This document shows, piece by piece, positions 43,149 through 50,965 of a DNA stretch of 64,000 nucleotides. The notes under the pieces were generated by a model. The model searched no databases. It saw nothing but the letters and a program-made list of their open reading frames with translations, and was not told the DNA's origin. The position numbers and the translations under genes are program-made. This DNA is from WLMZ01 sp038227995 (GTDB lineage Bacteria > Actinomycetota > Acidimicrobiia > Acidimicrobiales > Ilumatobacteraceae), in assembly GCA_038227995.1 (NCBI GenBank), contig JBBRPP010000003.1:186001-250000 (forward strand). Reading direction: 5' to 3'. Positions within the stretch are counted from its first letter, which is position 1; each line of letters starts with the position of its first letter.

Positions 43149-44024
43149 TCAGAAATCGTTGTGATCGACCGGAAGCAGGGCGGCGCCGACGGCGCCGGCT
43201 CGTTCGCCGAAAGCGGTGAACGTCAACACGGGGTGCGGGCGATGCTCGGGTGAGTACAGCAGCGCAGTGAAGTGACGTGCGATCGGTGGTAGGAAGATGT
43301 CGGGCGCAGCCGCCAATCCTCCGCCGAGCACGATGCAGGCAGGATCGAGCACGTTGGTGAGGTTCACGAGGCCGAGAGCGACCCAGTTTGCAAACGTGTC
43401 GATGACGACGAGGCTTTCGCGGTCGCCATCTCGAGCAGCCGTGACGACGTCGACTCCTTTGCGCCCTCCGGCGAGCATCTCCAGTCCGCGACCGGATGCG
43501 AATCGCTCCCAGCACCCGCGGCGGCCGCACGGACAGAACGGTCCGTCGGGTTGGACGACCATGTGACCGAGCTCGCCGGCGAAGCCGTTGGCACCGCGCT
43601 GCAACGCACCACCCATCACCAGGCCCCCGCCGATTCCTGTCCCGAGTGTCACCAGCACGACATCGTCGAATCCCACCGCCGCACCCCGCTGCCATTCGGC
43701 CATCGTCGCGCAGGTGCCGTCGTTGTCGATCGACACGGCATGGCCCAATCGCTCACCGAGCATCGATCGGACGGGCACCTCGGTGGCATCGATCAGGTTC
43801 GGCGCCGCTCGCAACACGCCCCGGCGCGTCACGAGACCGGGGACACCGACGCCGAGCGTGTCGTAGTCCCCCAACGCCGCAGCGAACTCGGCGAGTTCAG
43901 CGATCAGCGCCTCGGCGCCACGTGGTGTCGGATGCCGCTTTTCGACGATGACATCGCCGTCCTCGTCGAGGATGATGCCGAGGAACTTCGTCCCGCCGAC
44001 GTCGATCCCGGCAGCGCGGGTCAC
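43149..44024 (-). CDS. second ROK-family sugar kinase
   Basis: Protein of 291 residues. AAGIDVGGTKFLGIILDEDG (ATP loop), SIDNDGTCATMAEWQRGAAV (catalytic Asp), VTLGTGIGGGLVMGGALQRG, ELGHMVVQPDGPFCPCGRRG with CWERFASG zinc site, and CIVLGGGLAAAPDIFLPPI. A glucokinase or N-acetylhexosamine kinase is likely; the substrate is unknown. GTG start overlaps the SRPBCC stop (GTGA), so it follows the four-gene minus-strand set beginning at queG. It is a paralogue of the kinase at 24578. Confidence 0.9.
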   Translation of the reverse strand: MTRAAGIDVGGTKFLGIILDEDGDVIVEKRHPTPRGAEALIAELAEFAAALGDYDTLGVGVPGLVTRRGVLRAAPNLIDATEVPVRSMLGERLGHAVSIDNDGTCATMAEWQRGAAVGFDDVVLVTLGTGIGGGLVMGGALQRGANGFAGELGHMVVQPDGPFCPCGRRGCWERFASGRGLEMLAGGRKGVDVVTAARDGDRESLVVIDTFANWVALGLVNLTNVLDPACIVLGGGLAAAPDIFLPPIARHFTALLYSPEHRPHPVLTFTAFGERAGAVGAALLPVDHNDF

Positions 44025-44455
44025 GATTCGGAGCGAACCTTGAGTTCTCGTACCGTGTTCAAGATGCGCTGCTCGGCGCGGCGCTTGACGAAGCCCGGCA
44101 GCGGAACGACGAGTTCGATCGCCAGGTCGTAGCGCACTTCGACACCGCCCTCGGCGTTGTCGGCAAATGTGTACGCCCCATCGATGGAACGCATGATGTC
44201 GCCGCGCAGCATCTTCCATCCGAGCACCTTTGGGGCGTCGGCGTAGTCGTAGCTCAGGGTGTAGTGCGTGCTGCGGCCCAGCGCCGACGCGCGGAACTCG
44301 ACCTCGATCGGGCGACCCTCGGCGTCGCGGGCGCGGACGGTCGCTTCTTTGACGTCCTTGGCCCATTCCGGGTAACGCTCGAAATCGGCGGCGATCGCGT
44401 AGACCCGGTCCATGGGCGCGGCGATCGTGATGGTCTGGAAGGCGGTCTCAGCCAT
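44021..44455 (-). CDS. SRPBCC cyclase/coenzyme Q-binding-like protein
   Basis: Protein of 144 residues. TITIAAPMDRVYAIAADFER and PEWAKDVKEATVRARD match the COQ10/ribosome-association-toxin-like SRPBCC family, common in Actinobacteria next to glycosyltransferases and ROK genes. It probably binds a hydrophobic ligand. The chosen ATG overlaps the end of the upstream membrane-protein gene by 8 bases; the longer frame to 44689 is not supported. Function unproven. Confidence 0.85.
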   Translation of the reverse strand: MAETAFQTITIAAPMDRVYAIAADFERYPEWAKDVKEATVRARDAEGRPIEVEFRASALGRSTHYTLSYDYADAPKVLGWKMLRGDIMRSIDGAYTFADNAEGGVEVRYDLAIELVVPLPGFVKRRAEQRILNTVRELKVRSES

Positions 44456-44987
44456 GGGTTGAATTCTGCTCCATCTCGTCATCGGAAGTGGGGACGGTCG
44501 TCGAATTCGACGAAGTTTCGGTGGCGCGGGGAGCGAACTGCCCATACCGCGCACACCACAAACCGTTGAGGCCGAGCCCGAACATCGGCACGAGGATCCC
44601 GAACGCGAGCGTTGACCCGGCGCGGCCATCGGTGCGGTTACGGGCGATGGCCGTGGAAAGTCCGACCACCACCTGCACCAGCAGGGCACCGTTCATCGCC
44701 CACTTCACGTTCTTCGGCGTGGTCCCGCTGGCCAGGAAGTACAGCTGCGCGACGGCGATGTTGTCCTCGCGGCTGCGTTGCACGGCTGTCCAGTAGCTCC
44801 ACAGGAACGCGAACACGCCGATCGCGAACAAAACCAACGACACCACCACCCCGACCAGGCGGAACGGACTGGTGAAAACGACAGCAGCGACGATGGCCGC
44901 GATCGCGAACAGGGCCGTGCCGATCAGATCGAAGCGGACGATGACCGTCGAGGAGTCGCCGACCGTGTCGTTCACGGCATCCATCAT
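44448..44987 (-). CDS. four-span membrane protein of unknown function
   Basis: Protein of 179 residues. Four hydrophobic segments (about 18-38, 45-68, 95-113, 125-145; for example GTALFAIAAIVAAVVFTSPF and VGVVVSLVLFAIGVFAFLW). The C-terminus is Thr/Ser/Glu-rich and polar. No family recognised. It sits between a glycosyltransferase and an SRPBCC protein and overlaps both, so it is likely part of the same membrane-lipid or envelope operon. Confidence 0.75.
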   Translation of the reverse strand: MMDAVNDTVGDSSTVIVRFDLIGTALFAIAAIVAAVVFTSPFRLVGVVVSLVLFAIGVFAFLWSYWTAVQRSREDNIAVAQLYFLASGTTPKNVKWAMNGALLVQVVVGLSTAIARNRTDGRAGSTLAFGILVPMFGLGLNGLWCARYGQFAPRATETSSNSTTVPTSDDEMEQNSTHG

Positions 44988-46105
44988 GCCAGCGCTCCGA
45001 GCGACTTTCCCAGCCGCTCTGCGAGCACGTCGTACGAGAACTCGGCAACAGCCCGCTGTCTGGCAGCGAGACCCATCGCCGCGCGCCGGGCGGGATCGTC
45101 GAGGAGTTCCTCGAATGCACGGGCGACGGCACGATGATCTTCTGGCCGCCGAATCACGAGTCCGGTCTCACCGTCGGCAACAGCCTCGGCCGCGCCACCG
45201 GAATCGCCGGCAACCTGGGGGACGCCACACGCGGCCGCCTCGACGAACACGATGCCGAACCCCTCCTGCTCGAGCCCACCCCACCGGTTGCGACAGAGCA
45301 TCGCGTAGAGGTCGGCGCATCCGTAGAGCCGCGGGAGGTCTTCGTTGCTGACACGTCCGAGGAAGCGCACCGGCGCATCGAGTTCGCGGGCGAGACGTTC
45401 GAGCCGCGGCTGGTCCCGGCCCCCGCCAGCGATCGCCAGCACGAGGTCGGGGCGCGTGCGCCGCAACGACGCGACGGCTCTGATCGCTGTGTCGAAGCCT
45501 TTGCGCGGCACGAGCCGGCTGATCCCGACGATGAGTTCGGCATCGGTGGGGATCCCGAAGTGAACTCGTGCGTCGTCGCGTTCCACAGCGGTGAGCGGAT
45601 GGAAACGCTCGACATCGACCCCGGGCGGAACGATCGTGATCGGCAGTGACCGACCAGCTGCGTGTTCGGCTTCCGCCGCCGGGTAACCACCCGCGGCCAC
45701 GATGTGGCGAGCTCTCTGCAGAACGTGGGCCAGCGTCTGTTTGCTGCCCGGCAGCCGACCCGGCACGGTGACCTCGGCGCCGTGGAGGACGAGGTCGTAC
45801 GGCAGCTCCAGCGAGGGACCGACGAGGCCGAGCGGCAGGGCCGGATCGAGCACCACGAAATCGGCACCGAACTGGCGCGCCATCTCGTCGATCCGCCTCA
45901 CCATCAATGGATGCGGCAGCAGCACCGGCTCGCGGACGCGCTCGATGTGGTATCGCTGGGCAGCATCGAACTCGGCCGCTCCGGCGTATGGACTGGTGAG
46001 GACAGCGAACGAATCAGGCGGCAGGCGACGCCACCATTCCCACAGCAACGACTGAATCCCGCCGATCTTCGGCGGGAAATCGTTCGTGACGAGCAGATGC
46101 TTCAC
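44984..46105 (-). CDS. GT4 glycosyltransferase, PimB'-like
   Basis: Protein of 373 residues. N-terminal LLVTNDFPPKIGGIQSLLWE is typical of GT4 mannosyltransferases of the PimB/PimA type in Actinobacteria. Donor-binding GISRLVPRKGFDTAIRAVAS lies in the middle and QEGFGIVFVEAAACGVPQVA contains the conserved acidic residues. It likely makes a glycolipid (for example phosphatidylinositol mannoside) at the membrane. GTG at 46103-46105 overlaps the queG stop. Exact product is an inference. Confidence 0.88.
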   Translation of the reverse strand: MKHLLVTNDFPPKIGGIQSLLWEWWRRLPPDSFAVLTSPYAGAAEFDAAQRYHIERVREPVLLPHPLMVRRIDEMARQFGADFVVLDPALPLGLVGPSLELPYDLVLHGAEVTVPGRLPGSKQTLAHVLQRARHIVAAGGYPAAEAEHAAGRSLPITIVPPGVDVERFHPLTAVERDDARVHFGIPTDAELIVGISRLVPRKGFDTAIRAVASLRRTRPDLVLAIAGGGRDQPRLERLARELDAPVRFLGRVSNEDLPRLYGCADLYAMLCRNRWGGLEQEGFGIVFVEAAACGVPQVAGDSGGAAEAVADGETGLVIRRPEDHRAVARAFEELLDDPARRAAMGLAARQRAVAEFSYDVLAERLGKSLGALA

Positions 46106-47217
46106 GGATGAACCATCGCGAGTTCGTCGCGCACGCCCGGGTCGGAGTCGGTCTGGGGCAGCATGTCGTGGAGCCCCAACGCGGCCGCCGCCCACACGGC
46201 GTGGGCGCGCAATATCGGTTCGACGTGGACGAGGTATGTCGCCAGCAGGGCAGCGACACGCACATCGGCCGGGTCGGCAACATTGCCGACTGCGATCAAC
46301 GCATTGCGGCGCAGCCACATCGGATTCCGGTCGGCGAGGTACCAGCGGCCGTAGTCGCGGAGCAGATCGTCGTCGCTGGCTTCGAGCATCTCGATCAGCG
46401 GCACCCACGCCTGCACGTGCTTGGACTCGTTGCCGGACGATCGCCGTTCGAATCGCACCGTCGGCGGACACACGGTCTGGCATTCGTCGCAGCCGTAGAT
46501 GCGGTTGCCGAGCGCCACCCGAAACTCGCGCGGGAATGTGCCGGGTCGTTGCAACAGCCAGGCCAGACAGCGGCCGGCGTCGACGACTCCGGGGGCCACG
46601 ATCGCCGCTGTCGGGCAGCCATCGATGCATCGACGGCACGTGCCGCAACCATCCGCGACTGGTTCGGAGGCAGCCGGCAGCGGCGCCGTCGTGATGATCG
46701 AACCGAGGACGAAAAAGCTGCCGGCGCCGGGTACCAGCAGATTGGCGTTCTTCCCGAACCAGCCCAGGCCGGCCAGCCATGCAGCCTCGCGGTCGACGAC
46801 GGAGTTGTCGTCGGCGAAGGCGACGGCCTTGTAGCCATCAGCTCGCAATCGACGCACGATGTTCTGCAAACCGAATCGCAGGGGTTCGTAGTGATCGACC
46901 CACGCGTACCTGGCGACTGCCGCATATGGGCCGGCCGGAACGTCCGGTTCGTCGAGCACATAGCTGCGGGCCGCGACCAACATTGCCTGGGCCCCGGCGA
47001 CCGCGCGACCGGGATCCGTCGAGCGAACAGGGTTGCGATAGGTGAACTCCATCGTGTCGTGCAACCCAGCGTTCTTGCGGGTGAGCAACGCGTCGCGCGC
47101 TCGTGACATGACTGACGCCGGAGCGATGCCGATGTGATCGAGCCCACAGCGCTGACCGAGTGCACGCAGCGACGCAACGTACGCGTCGTCGACGGGTTCA
47201 GGCGGTCGCTTCTGCAC
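46102..47217 (-). CDS. queG: epoxyqueuosine reductase
   Basis: Protein of 371 residues. Cobalamin- and 4Fe-4S-dependent enzyme of the last queuosine step. GLDHIGIAPASVMSRAR, WLAGLGWFGKNANLLVPGAG, and two cluster motifs, CGTCRRCIDGCPTAA and YGCDECQTVCPPT, plus HEAT-like C-terminal repeats (RRNALIAVGNVADPADVRVA) are visible. Start is GTG at 47217, 20 bases inside the previous small gene, whose stop is at 47198. No other queuosine gene is in the window. It may salvage imported precursors. Confidence 0.92.
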   Translation of the reverse strand: MQKRPPEPVDDAYVASLRALGQRCGLDHIGIAPASVMSRARDALLTRKNAGLHDTMEFTYRNPVRSTDPGRAVAGAQAMLVAARSYVLDEPDVPAGPYAAVARYAWVDHYEPLRFGLQNIVRRLRADGYKAVAFADDNSVVDREAAWLAGLGWFGKNANLLVPGAGSFFVLGSIITTAPLPAASEPVADGCGTCRRCIDGCPTAAIVAPGVVDAGRCLAWLLQRPGTFPREFRVALGNRIYGCDECQTVCPPTVRFERRSSGNESKHVQAWVPLIEMLEASDDDLLRDYGRWYLADRNPMWLRRNALIAVGNVADPADVRVAALLATYLVHVEPILRAHAVWAAAALGLHDMLPQTDSDPGVRDELAMVHP

Positions 47218-47395
47218 AGTGGCGAAGCGTAGGCACCATTCCGGCTTCGGCAAACCACCGCACCGCGCGTTGTTCGGCCATGTCGAACACGATCGCGCTC
47301 TCGTTGTCGCGTTCGCAGAAATGGGTGACCACGCAATCGTCGCAGGCCGAGGTGGACCGCATCGTGCATTCGTCGCAGCTGATGATGATGTGCAT
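47198..47395 (-). CDS. cysteine-rich small protein overlapping queG
   Basis: Protein of 65 residues. Starts MHIIISCDECTMRSTSACDD, followed by CVVTHFCER, giving CxxC and CxxC-type pairs that could bind zinc or iron. The C-terminal EQRAVRWFAEAGMVPTLRH is helical. This looks like a small actinobacterial family that I recognise but cannot name. It overlaps the queG start by 20 bases and is probably cotranslated. ATG at 47393-47395; longer frame to 47506 is unlikely. Confidence 0.7.
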   Translation of the reverse strand: MHIIISCDECTMRSTSACDDCVVTHFCERDNESAIVFDMAEQRAVRWFAEAGMVPTLRHCAEATA

Positions 47396-47534
47396 GTCGT
47401 GACTCCAGGTGTGGATCGGGGAATGTGGCGTCGGCTTGCACCGACCGAGGGTCTCCACCCACGGATGACTCTGACAGAAGCCTGTGACAGAGTTTCCGGC
47501 AGCCACCTCCCGGTCGCCGCCACGGGTCCGTCAG

Positions 47535-47540
47535 TAGGAT
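47535..47540 (+). promoter_or_regulatory. -10 box, leaderless promoter of secreted peptidase
   Basis: TAGGAT followed by CGGCGCTC (8 bases) and ATG at 47549. No ribosome binding site. Confidence 0.5.
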
Positions 47541-47548
47541 CGGCGCTC

Positions 47549-49471
47549 ATGCGCGACTTCCGTTCCTGTCTGATTGTCGCGGCGCTCGTCGTCACCGGTT
47601 GCACCAGCGGTTCGGCTTCTCCGACGACGCGAGCGACGAGCACGTCGGTCACGGTGACGCCATCGAAGTCGGCGACGGCATCGTCGGGCTCGTCACCGGA
47701 GCCGCTCGGTTGGGCCTCCTGCACCGACCCGGCCGCCACCGACCCGACGCTCACCTGCGCGACGCTGAAGGTGCCGCTCGACTACGCCAAGCCCGGCGGC
47801 ACGACGATCGCGCTCGCGCTCGTCAAGTATCCGGCGTCCGGGAAGCGCAAGGGCGCCGTGCTCTTCAATCCGGGCGGGCCGGGTGGCTCTGGTTTCCAGT
47901 ACATCGCGTCGGGCGGTGCGACCGTTTCGTCCTCGCTCGGTCTCACGGACTTCGATCTCATCGGCTTCGACCCACGCGGCGTGGACCGATCGGGAGGCAT
48001 CCGCTGCCTCAGCGACACCGAGCAGGACACCTACGCCTACCTCGACGACACACCCGACACGCCCGCTGAGCAACAGCTGCTCGACGACGCCCAGACGGCG
48101 TTCGCCAAGGCCTGCGCCACCAAATACGGGGACACGTTGCAGTACTACTCCACCGCCAACACGGCTCGCGACATGGATGCGATCCGCTCCGCGATCGGCG
48201 ATGACACCATCAGCTACCTCGGCGTCTCGTACGGCACGTACCTCGGCGCCGTGTACGCATCGCTGTTCCCCCAGCGCGTTCGGGCGATGGTGCTCGATTC
48301 CGCGTTCGAACCTTCGGGTGACACCATCGAGCAGCAGTACACCACCCAGCTCGGCGGCTTCGAGCACGCACTCGACGACTGGATCACGTACTGCCAATCG
48401 GACTCGACCTGCGAATTCCACAGCGACGACGTCGGGGCCGCGTGGGACACGCTGCGGCAGCAACTCGACGATCACCCGCTCACGGCGAAGGACGGGCGGA
48501 TCGGGAATCAAGCCGTTCTCGAGCAGGCGACTGAGCAATCGCTCTACAGCAAGTCCGATTGGCCGGTGCTCGGCAGCGCACTCACCCAGGCGGCGAAGGG
48601 CGACCCTGCCGGGTTGTTCCGGCTCGCCGACAGTTACAGCCAGCGCGACGCCAACGGCCACTACTCGACCATTCAGCAGTCCAACGCGATCATCTCGTGT
48701 GCGAGCGGGATCGAGTCCGAGACGCCGGCCGATCCAGCAGCACTGGCCGCCAAGCTGCGCGCCCTCGCACCGAGGCTCGGAAAAACCATCACTGCCAAAG
48801 AGCTTGCCAAGGGCGACGGCTGCCGCGAACTGATGCCCGCGCAAAAGATCGACACTCTGACCTACGCCGGGTCTGCCCCTGTCGTGGTGATCGGCGGCAA
48901 GAACGATCCAGCCACGCCGTTCCGCTGGGCAGAGGAGACGGTCAAGCACATGGGAACGGATGCCACGCTCGTGACGTACACGGGTGAAGGTCACGGTCAA
49001 TTGCTCGTGTCGTCCTGCGTGACGAACATCGAGGCGAAGGTGCTGACCGATCTCGAACTCCCCAAGGCCGGCACCGTGTGCGACCCCGATCCGGTGGTTG
49101 CCAAGCCGAAGTGGTGGGACTCGATCCTGGTTCCGGCCGGCATCGACGGCATCGTCGACGACCCCACCCTGGTCGGCGCACTCGGTCTCGAACCCACAAC
49201 TGCGTACAGCGAGGTGCGCACCAGCAGCTTCGACGTCCCCACCGTCTTGACGGCGTACGAAGCAGAGTTGGAGAAGGTCCACTTCACGTTCAAGGGAGCA
49301 CGCGACCCGATTCCGGGCAGCAAGCAGAGCGTCTACGACGCGCCGAACGGCGACCTGTTCAGCGTCTTCGTGCTCGGAGCGGATGCGTTCAAGGACCCGT
49401 CCCTGCAGCCGGCCGCTGACCTGCTGCCCAAGGGCAAGGTGCTGGTGTTGTTGTTGTATGTGCCGAAGTGA
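47549..49471 (+). CDS. secreted alpha/beta-hydrolase lipoprotein, tripeptidyl-aminopeptidase-like
   Basis: Protein of 640 residues. Signal peptide with lipobox VVTGC at about 16-20, then a Thr/Ser-rich spacer. S33-type hydrolase: oxyanion motif VLFNPGGPGGSGFQY, nucleophile elbow GVSYGTYLGAVYASLFP, and C-terminal VVIGGKNDPATPF and TGEGHGQLL with catalytic Asp and His. Resembles Streptomyces tripeptidyl aminopeptidases, which release N-terminal tripeptides from proteins outside the cell. The last about 100 residues are an extra domain. Substrate untested. Confidence 0.9.
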   Translation: MRDFRSCLIVAALVVTGCTSGSASPTTRATSTSVTVTPSKSATASSGSSPEPLGWASCTDPAATDPTLTCATLKVPLDYAKPGGTTIALALVKYPASGKRKGAVLFNPGGPGGSGFQYIASGGATVSSSLGLTDFDLIGFDPRGVDRSGGIRCLSDTEQDTYAYLDDTPDTPAEQQLLDDAQTAFAKACATKYGDTLQYYSTANTARDMDAIRSAIGDDTISYLGVSYGTYLGAVYASLFPQRVRAMVLDSAFEPSGDTIEQQYTTQLGGFEHALDDWITYCQSDSTCEFHSDDVGAAWDTLRQQLDDHPLTAKDGRIGNQAVLEQATEQSLYSKSDWPVLGSALTQAAKGDPAGLFRLADSYSQRDANGHYSTIQQSNAIISCASGIESETPADPAALAAKLRALAPRLGKTITAKELAKGDGCRELMPAQKIDTLTYAGSAPVVVIGGKNDPATPFRWAEETVKHMGTDATLVTYTGEGHGQLLVSSCVTNIEAKVLTDLELPKAGTVCDPDPVVAKPKWWDSILVPAGIDGIVDDPTLVGALGLEPTTAYSEVRTSSFDVPTVLTAYEAELEKVHFTFKGARDPIPGSKQSVYDAPNGDLFSVFVLGADAFKDPSLQPAADLLPKGKVLVLLLYVPK

Positions 49472-49486
49472 ACGAAAGGGTCGACA

Positions 49487-50890
49487 TCAGCGGGCGATCT
49501 GGCGCCCGCCCACGGCGAGCAACATCTCCGAGGAGACCACGTTGGCGCCCGCGACTCGTACGTCGGAGATGATCGCTTGATCGTTCGTGGCGACGACCAC
49601 CGGAGTGTGCGCCGGCAACCCGCGCACCTCGTCGCGAATCACGTCGTCGGCGGAGACACCGGGCGGCGAGAAGCGAACTCGAACCAACCGACGCCCGGCT
49701 GACGCGCCGACGACATCGGCACCGTCGAAGATCACCCTGATGTCGGTGCCGAATCGTCGAGCCAGGTCCTCGAGCATCTCGATGCAGCGCTCGCGTTGTT
49801 CCACCAGGGTCAGCTGCGGCCACCCGAGCTTGGCGACGTTGTAGCCATCGACGAGCACGCACACCCGCGCTGTCCGCACGAGGTGTGTCGCGGCTGCGAG
49901 CGAGTCACCGTAGATTCCACCCGGTATCGCAATCGGCTTGCGCACAGCGCGGCGATGCCGGTGCGACGTGACTTCGTGGACGATCGGCGGAGGCGCATCG
50001 AGGCGAGGCTCCAACGCAGCGCCGGCCGCGGCCAGGAGCGCAGCCAGTTCCTGAGTGGCGCCGATGGCACGCTGCAGGGTCCTCGCGGCCTGGGCCACAT
50101 CATCGTCGCGTCGCGCTCGTTCACCATCGACCACCACGTCGGATGGCGGCTGATCGACGGCGCGAGCCGCCAGCAGTTCGTCGCGAAGACGCTGCGCATC
50201 GCGCACGTCTTGCCGGAGCGCGGCGGCGACTTCATCGGCTCGATCCGCACGATCGCTCTCACGGACGACGCGTTGGCTGATGGTCGCGTGGTCACGGGCG
50301 AGCCGGGCCATCTCGGCCCGCAACGACTCGATCTGGGCCTCGAGCGTCGCCACCCTGTCGCGAGCTGCCAGGCTGGTCCGCCGCTCACGGTCGGCCGACT
50401 CGCGCAACGCGATCAGTTCGGCCTGGGCTCTGGCGGCGATCTGCTCGGCCGCTTCTCGTCGCCGTTCGGCCTTGCGCAGCGCGGCCTCACCCGCTTTCTC
50501 ATGCACCTGATCGCGGGCCTGCGCCTGCAGTTCGAGCGCGCGTTGCGGCCAGCCGTCGCCACGTTGCAACCACACGACGCCGAGTTCGTCGACCAGTTCA
50601 CTCGTCACGACCTGACCCAGCCGATCGCGAAACGTGTCATCCGCGGCCACGGCCCGGCGCGCCGCGACCAGTGCGGCCCGGTCGAGACGAGTCAGGCGCA
50701 ACAAGGGTTTGAGCCCTGCGGGGATCTCGAGTGGCGGCCGCAACTTCTGTCCGGCAGCAGCCAGGCTGACCGCGAACTCGAGAGCTGAGCGCAGACCGAC
50801 ATCGGGGATCTGGGCGATGTCGGACGGCTCCGCATCGAGCCGGGGCGCGGGGAGGGCGTCGACCTGCTCGTCGTCGGGGGCCGCGCTCAT
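49487..50890 (-). CDS. NYN-domain RNase-like protein with coiled coil
   Basis: Protein of 467 residues. A long Arg/Glu-rich coiled coil spans about 115-270. The C-terminal NYN (PIN-like) domain begins CVLVDGYNVAKLGWPQLTLV (acidic first site), continues RVIFDGADVVG, and ends VVVATNDQAIISDVRVAGAN with the second and third acidic sites. PIN-like domains cut RNA; related actinobacterial proteins act in RNA turnover. Leaderless TACGAT 6 bases before ATG. Function inferred from fold. Confidence 0.85.
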   Translation of the reverse strand: MSAAPDDEQVDALPAPRLDAEPSDIAQIPDVGLRSALEFAVSLAAAGQKLRPPLEIPAGLKPLLRLTRLDRAALVAARRAVAADDTFRDRLGQVVTSELVDELGVVWLQRGDGWPQRALELQAQARDQVHEKAGEAALRKAERRREAAEQIAARAQAELIALRESADRERRTSLAARDRVATLEAQIESLRAEMARLARDHATISQRVVRESDRADRADEVAAALRQDVRDAQRLRDELLAARAVDQPPSDVVVDGERARRDDDVAQAARTLQRAIGATQELAALLAAAGAALEPRLDAPPPIVHEVTSHRHRRAVRKPIAIPGGIYGDSLAAATHLVRTARVCVLVDGYNVAKLGWPQLTLVEQRERCIEMLEDLARRFGTDIRVIFDGADVVGASAGRRLVRVRFSPPGVSADDVIRDEVRGLPAHTPVVVATNDQAIISDVRVAGANVVSSEMLLAVGGRQIAR

Positions 50891-50896
50891 GCCTCG

Positions 50897-50902
50897 ATCG
50901 TA
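50897..50902 (-). promoter_or_regulatory. -10 box, leaderless promoter of NYN protein
   Basis: Minus TACGAT followed by CGAGGC (6 bases) and ATG. The divergent exonuclease gene, 75 bases away, lacks such a box and instead has a G-rich ribosome-binding region. Confidence 0.55.
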
Positions 50903-50965
50903 CCGACCCCTCGCCACGGCAGCCGGTGCTTGACAGCGAACGGGTGTTCGTGGTGGGGTATGCGG

